Source of the DNA: Fragilaria radians
Taxonomy: Eukaryota; Bacillariophyta; Fragilariophyceae; Fragilariales; Fragilariaceae
Assembly: GCA_900642245.1 (NCBI GenBank)
Contig: CAAAJI010000023.1
Location: 173,581 to 184,538, forward strand
Direction: 5' to 3'
DNA: 10,958 bases
The notes beneath the pieces were generated by a model, which was given only the letters and a program-made list of their open reading frames with translations, was not told the origin of the DNA and made no database searches. A program made the position numbers and the translations under genes. This document shows positions 7,658-10,958 of the stretch, piece after piece. The stretch's first letter is position 1, and the number at the start of each line of letters is the position of its first letter.

Positions 7658-7990
7658 TTACCACTTACCTTTGGTATGACCATGCTCCATGCAATAATGA
7701 CAAAAATGGGTACACCTACATTTCTTCTGTACCATACTTTTTCCTGCATCCTTTTTCAATATTGAACGCCAATTTATAACTATTCGTCTTCACATCGATG
7801 AAAACTGGCAACACAGTGTATCCCAATTCATGCAAATCGAATATATCTTCATCGTTCTCTTGCCTTCATAAATTTTCTTGTTGATCTTCATCATTCTTTT
7901 GGATTATGAGTAACCTCAACACCGTTCTCATTGCCTAATTTACAATTTGTTACTCCATGTTTACCGTGCATCTTTCTTTTCTTGTAAAAT
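7658..7990 (-). pseudogene. Decayed coding remnant with CCHC zinc-knuckle-like motif
   Basis: Several minus-strand frames carry protein-like pieces that follow each other with frame changes. The first is 'FYKKRKMHGKHGVTNCKLGN' with its continuation (about 7907-7990). The second contains 'DIFDLHELGYTVLPVFIDV' and 'YKLAFNIEKGCRKKYG' (about 7720-7840). The third is a 44-codon frame (7658-7792) ending in 'CRCTHFCHYCMEHGHTKGKW'. That last piece has CX2CX4HX4 spacing as in retroelement Gag-type zinc knuckles, with the fourth ligand replaced by Trp (TGG). The frameshifts and stops mean it is not an intact gene. A retrotransposon or transposase origin is my inference; I saw no reverse transcriptase, integrase or LTRs nearby. 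Confidence 0.4.
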
Positions 7991-8668
7991 TCGTTATGCA
8001 GATAGCATTGTTATCATTCATTCTCAGGCTAGTCTAAGCCTTCAATATGAATAAACTTGTTAGTGATAAATTGACTCAAAAGAAGAGGATACCCAAAACT
8101 GTTGCTTCAAAATAAATCAGGCAATGATTTTGGTTCCGCTAACAGACGCTCTAGTAGTCACAGTCCTTTTCTCTTCAGTCGTGATTACTCTCAAGAAACA
8201 ACATATGAAATTTAAGTAATACACTCTAATTGGTACTTCACACCAAAACTTCCACTTTACAAAGAAAAAATTCTTTTGTTGAAAGGCTTAGGTTTAACTA
8301 AATTGTCTAAAAACTTAATAATAGTGTTGGATAAAGTTAGGTTGTTCATCCTAATGCTTCAATTTAATGTTTCGTTATAACGATGTGAAAGAGGCCTATT
8401 CATGAAATAAACGGCTAATAGTAAAGTATGCAATGTGATCCTGATTAAATCACACAATCATTAACGATTTCTTAGAATCAAGAGCAAATGAAAAATACTA
8501 ACACACTTAAATGATGTAAATGTATTTCGAAAAAAAGTTAAAAGGATATGTAGTGTCAAGATACCACAGGATTAAATATCATTGGATGTCTATGAGAATC
8601 TGGATTTCACTTTCAGCAAGATAATTGGATTCAATCGAATATCATCAACTGGGAGCAACTTGGGGTGT
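7991..8668. other. Intergenic DNA, nothing recognised
   Basis: I found no gene, repeat or structured element that I would defend. The right part, next to 8669, would hold the 3' UTR of the minus-strand secreted-protein gene. Confidence 0.45.
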
Positions 8669-9718
8669 TCAGAGATGTTCTTGTAAGTCTACGGATACGT
8701 CTTGCGTTGCAGCAAATGGCTCTTCATCACAAATGACATCAAGATCGAAACATCCCAGAATAGGCTGCTTTCCACAACCCTTACATTGAGTCTTCCACCG
8801 CTTGAGATATTGAAAAAAATCATCATTTACTGGTAAAATGAAGATATTGATCCAATCCACACCACTGCGATGTATAGCGTAAAACCTCGCTTGGAGTTCA
8901 TCAGAGGTCCAACGATCTCTGGAATTTATTAGATTGCTCATTCCCACCGCAAGAATTTCGTTCGCAACATGATTTGTATGCCAATCAAGTGTTGTCAAAA
9001 AGTGGCCAGTGGAGTAGTAGTAGGTGTCCATCACCAACCATTTTTGGATTGAGGACTGACTCATCAACTCTGGAACGCGAGGAACAAAGTCGTAATTTGC
9101 AGGAAGTTTAATTGGTTCATTATAGGGTGGAAATAAACATGGCTGATTATTGACATCGTGGTCTTGAATGCCAAACATGGCTTGGACTGCAGATGTTATC
9201 TGGAGACCGTGTCGGCTAAGACCTTCCGCAAAGGCATTATGAAAGGCTATCCAACCCTCCAATTCATTCACTGTAGATCTTGGGGCACAATCTCGTTCAT
9301 CATCAATTGAAAAGCCATTTATATCGGGATATCGATGAAATAAGTCAATTGCATCGTGAATGTAAGGTGTTGGATCCCGAATGGCATTTCGAGGAACTGT
9401 ACCCACAATGACAAGTTGAAACTTAAGCCCTGAACTTTTTGCGGCTTGCCTCAACGGCAGGCAATCTTCCCATTCCGTTTGATTGAAGAATAGTCCTGTA
9501 TCTGTGAATTGGCAACCGCACCATGCTTGAATCCCGTCAAGGATGGATGTCCAAGAAGAATTGGACAGCTGTTGAATGGCTTTATCACGATACTCTGGTA
9601 ATAATGTAGCCCAGGCCCATACCTGGCGATGTCCTGCTTGCACTTTGCAGAGCGCAAATGGAACGTTGAGAATTATACCAAATACAAATATGGATTTGGT
9701 AAAATGGGATATCAACAT
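8669..9718 (-). CDS. Secreted TIM-barrel-like protein, GH18-like signature
   Basis: The frame is open well upstream of 9718, but the first ATG is at 9716-9718; codons before it, including the TTG at 9758, are not normal eukaryotic starts. This gives a 349-aa protein. It begins with a classic signal peptide: 'MLISHFTK', then 'SIFVFGIILNVPFALC', so it is probably secreted or enters the ER. The mature part has alternating hydrophobic strands: 'FQLVIVG', 'INGFSIDDE', 'LQITSAV', 'KWLVMDTYYYS', 'NEILAVGMSNL', 'VDWINIFILP', as in a (beta/alpha)8 barrel. The second of these nearly matches the GH18 chitinase active-site pattern (DGFDxDxE): the glycine, the penultimate Asp and the catalytic Glu are kept, but the middle Asp/Asn is Ser. 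Two N-glycosylation sequons (NSS, NQT) and nine cysteines in the mature chain fit an extracellular enzyme. A polysaccharide-hydrolase role is inferred; another TIM-barrel family is possible. The frame has no stop or obvious intron, and the stop is TGA at 8669-8671. Confidence 0.7.
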   Translation of the reverse strand: MLISHFTKSIFVFGIILNVPFALCKVQAGHRQVWAWATLLPEYRDKAIQQLSNSSWTSILDGIQAWCGCQFTDTGLFFNQTEWEDCLPLRQAAKSSGLKFQLVIVGTVPRNAIRDPTPYIHDAIDLFHRYPDINGFSIDDERDCAPRSTVNELEGWIAFHNAFAEGLSRHGLQITSAVQAMFGIQDHDVNNQPCLFPPYNEPIKLPANYDFVPRVPELMSQSSIQKWLVMDTYYYSTGHFLTTLDWHTNHVANEILAVGMSNLINSRDRWTSDELQARFYAIHRSGVDWINIFILPVNDDFFQYLKRWKTQCKGCGKQPILGCFDLDVICDEEPFAATQDVSVDLQEHL

Positions 9719-10958
9719 TGTGACATTTTTATGACAGTATCTTTTTCGAATCCCTAACAAGTAATCCGGTATGATAGATCTTCTACGCCGAGTGATTTTG
9801 CTTGTCCGCAGACTAATGTCAACCTCTTTTCGTCATTATCTTGATGACCATCTTTGCTTCCAATAAATCTTTTTGACCAAGGGATTTGGGCTGTCCATTA
9901 CTTTGTCTAGAAAAAATATGTCTGACTTGTATTCGCTTTGATTCTCAAGTCCTATTAATTGAGCTATGGCAACAAGAAATAGTCTAGTGTGTCCAAGGAT
10001 AATTGGGATATCAGAAACACTCACTATTGGCTACCACATGTATATGAATTGGAAGCAAAATAATGGACGAAAAATAACTGAGAATGGCGATGAAGAATTC
10101 CAATCCTGGGAAACCCTTATATGTGAAAGATATTTGACACTTGGTGCAAACCAAGATGTTGCACTACATGTCTGATTTTCACCAGCACATTCTAATGTAT
10201 GAATTAACACTTTCAACTGAATTATCAAACATTGTATTTTGATTATCATATGCTCACATCAACGCATACTAAGTTAAAAAAGTACTTTGGAGATTCAAAT
10301 AATGATCCTAGAATCATCATGCTGGATCCCAAAACACGGCCATCTCAAGTAGGCTTACCTGGTGAGTAATAAAGAGTTGTAAAAGAACATCAACACCTCT
10401 TAGAACCGTCACAAATATGACAACTGCATCGTCTCATCTCACCCCAACACAGGAAAATACTTGATATATGAAAAAGGATACCAATAGCAAGCAAAACATT
10501 TCAGGATACGTAGGACAAGTAAATTAGTAGTGCTTGTTTGACTGAAGATCCAAGGACATTTCCATGGCATTGTTGCTATGAAATGGAAGCAAACCGTGCT
10601 CTTATGACCATCTGGATGAAATCAAAATAAAGCAAATGACAATTTTTAAATTCTAACGACATGCGCTATCCCACCGTATTTTTCAGCATCAGATACTGCC
10701 CCCCACTAAAAAATGACTAAGTACAATGAAGCCTACATTACTACAATAGATTTTTAAAAATTCGAATTCAGCGTTTTTACTGCTTTACAAATTTGAGCAA
10801 CAATACTGCTCATTATTGTCATAGATGTCACTTACTCTAACTCTTTCTTTCCACCTACCCATACAAACTTGCTTGTCTTCAGTTCTCCACAACTACTTGC
10901 ATATATTGCTGCTTACTTCCGAACACTGTGTGAGCCCAAAGGAATATTTACTGCTGAG
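9719..10958. other. Mostly non-coding DNA upstream of the secreted-protein gene
   Basis: The first few hundred bases should contain the promoter and 5' UTR of the minus-strand gene at 9718. The gene's frame stays open to adjacent stops at 9833-9838, and two further open runs in the same frame continue to 10249, separated by a TAG (10031-10033). The last ~130 bases are C/T-rich on the plus strand (10830-10925), which could be the 5' UTR or promoter of a gene beyond the window. No tRNA or repeat was recognised. Confidence 0.4.
9966..10175 (+). CDS. Possible small ORF, 69 aa, unknown
   Basis: This ATG frame has a good start context (GCTATGG) and a mixed, soluble composition with two Trp ('MYMNWKQNNGRKITENGDEE', 'QSWETLICERYLTLGANQD'). 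It would be divergent from the secreted-protein gene, with about 250 bp between their starts. It has no recognisable domain, and the opposite strand is also partly open, so it may be chance. Confidence 0.2.
   Translation: MATRNSLVCPRIIGISETLTIGYHMYMNWKQNNGRKITENGDEEFQSWETLICERYLTLGANQDVALHV

Noticed and set aside
9451..9657. 68-codon minus-strand frame
   Set aside because: It is an alternative frame within the well-supported secreted-protein gene.
9836..10249. Two minus-strand frames in the same register, split by a TAG
   Set aside because: The downstream one begins at GTG, the composition is not distinctive, and no domain was recognised. I kept it only as a possible upstream exon to test.
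1..10958. Bacterial-type features, CRISPR array, tRNA or rRNA genes
   Set aside because: I found no regularly spaced repeats, no tRNA-like GGTTC-containing arm with a cloverleaf, and no rRNA-like sequence. The gene spacing and intron indicate a eukaryote.

Overview
This is AT-rich, gene-sparse nuclear DNA of a eukaryote, most likely a diatom or a related stramenopile. Three things point that way. One gene carries the DUF6824-type 'CGR...NHxGNRRFR...GGRFL...W...AR.K...ALR' domain, which I know almost only from diatom-rich protein families. A 90-nt GT-AG intron sits inside that domain. The long non-coding stretches hold decayed transposon pieces and degenerate repeats rather than operons. I see no bacterial-style gene packing, ribosome binding sites, CRISPR array, tRNA or rRNA.

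Layout. 1-1115: no convincing gene, only a few short open frames. 1116-1757 (minus): a J-domain co-chaperone with a basic N-terminus, probably mitochondrial. 1758-2068, just upstream of it: two tandem ~79-bp repeat units containing (GACA)n followed by ACTTTCG on the minus strand. 2069-2438 (minus): a broken fragment of a Pif1/Helitron-type helicase. 3050-3331 (minus): a possible small single-pass membrane protein. 4180-4690: a degenerate TCAAGTC-rich repeat array, followed at 4696-4773 by a 78-bp element with imperfect terminal inverted repeats. 5334-6386 (plus): the DUF6824-type gene with its in-frame intron. 6387-8668: intergenic, holding a frameshifted remnant with a CCHC zinc-knuckle-like motif on the minus strand near 7658-7990. 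8669-9718 (minus): an intact gene for a secreted TIM-barrel-like protein with a near-match to the GH18 active-site signature. 9719-10958: mostly non-coding, with one short open frame and a pyrimidine-rich right end.

The three well-supported genes look functionally unrelated: organellar protein folding, a probable nuclear or regulatory DUF protein, and a secreted glycosidase-like protein. They do not form an operon or an obvious system. I found no convincing new multi-gene system. The observations most worth checking are the stop-free 90-nt intron in the DUF6824-type gene, the GH18-like protein with a substituted signature residue, the Helitron-type helicase relic beside the J-protein gene, and the small repeat elements.
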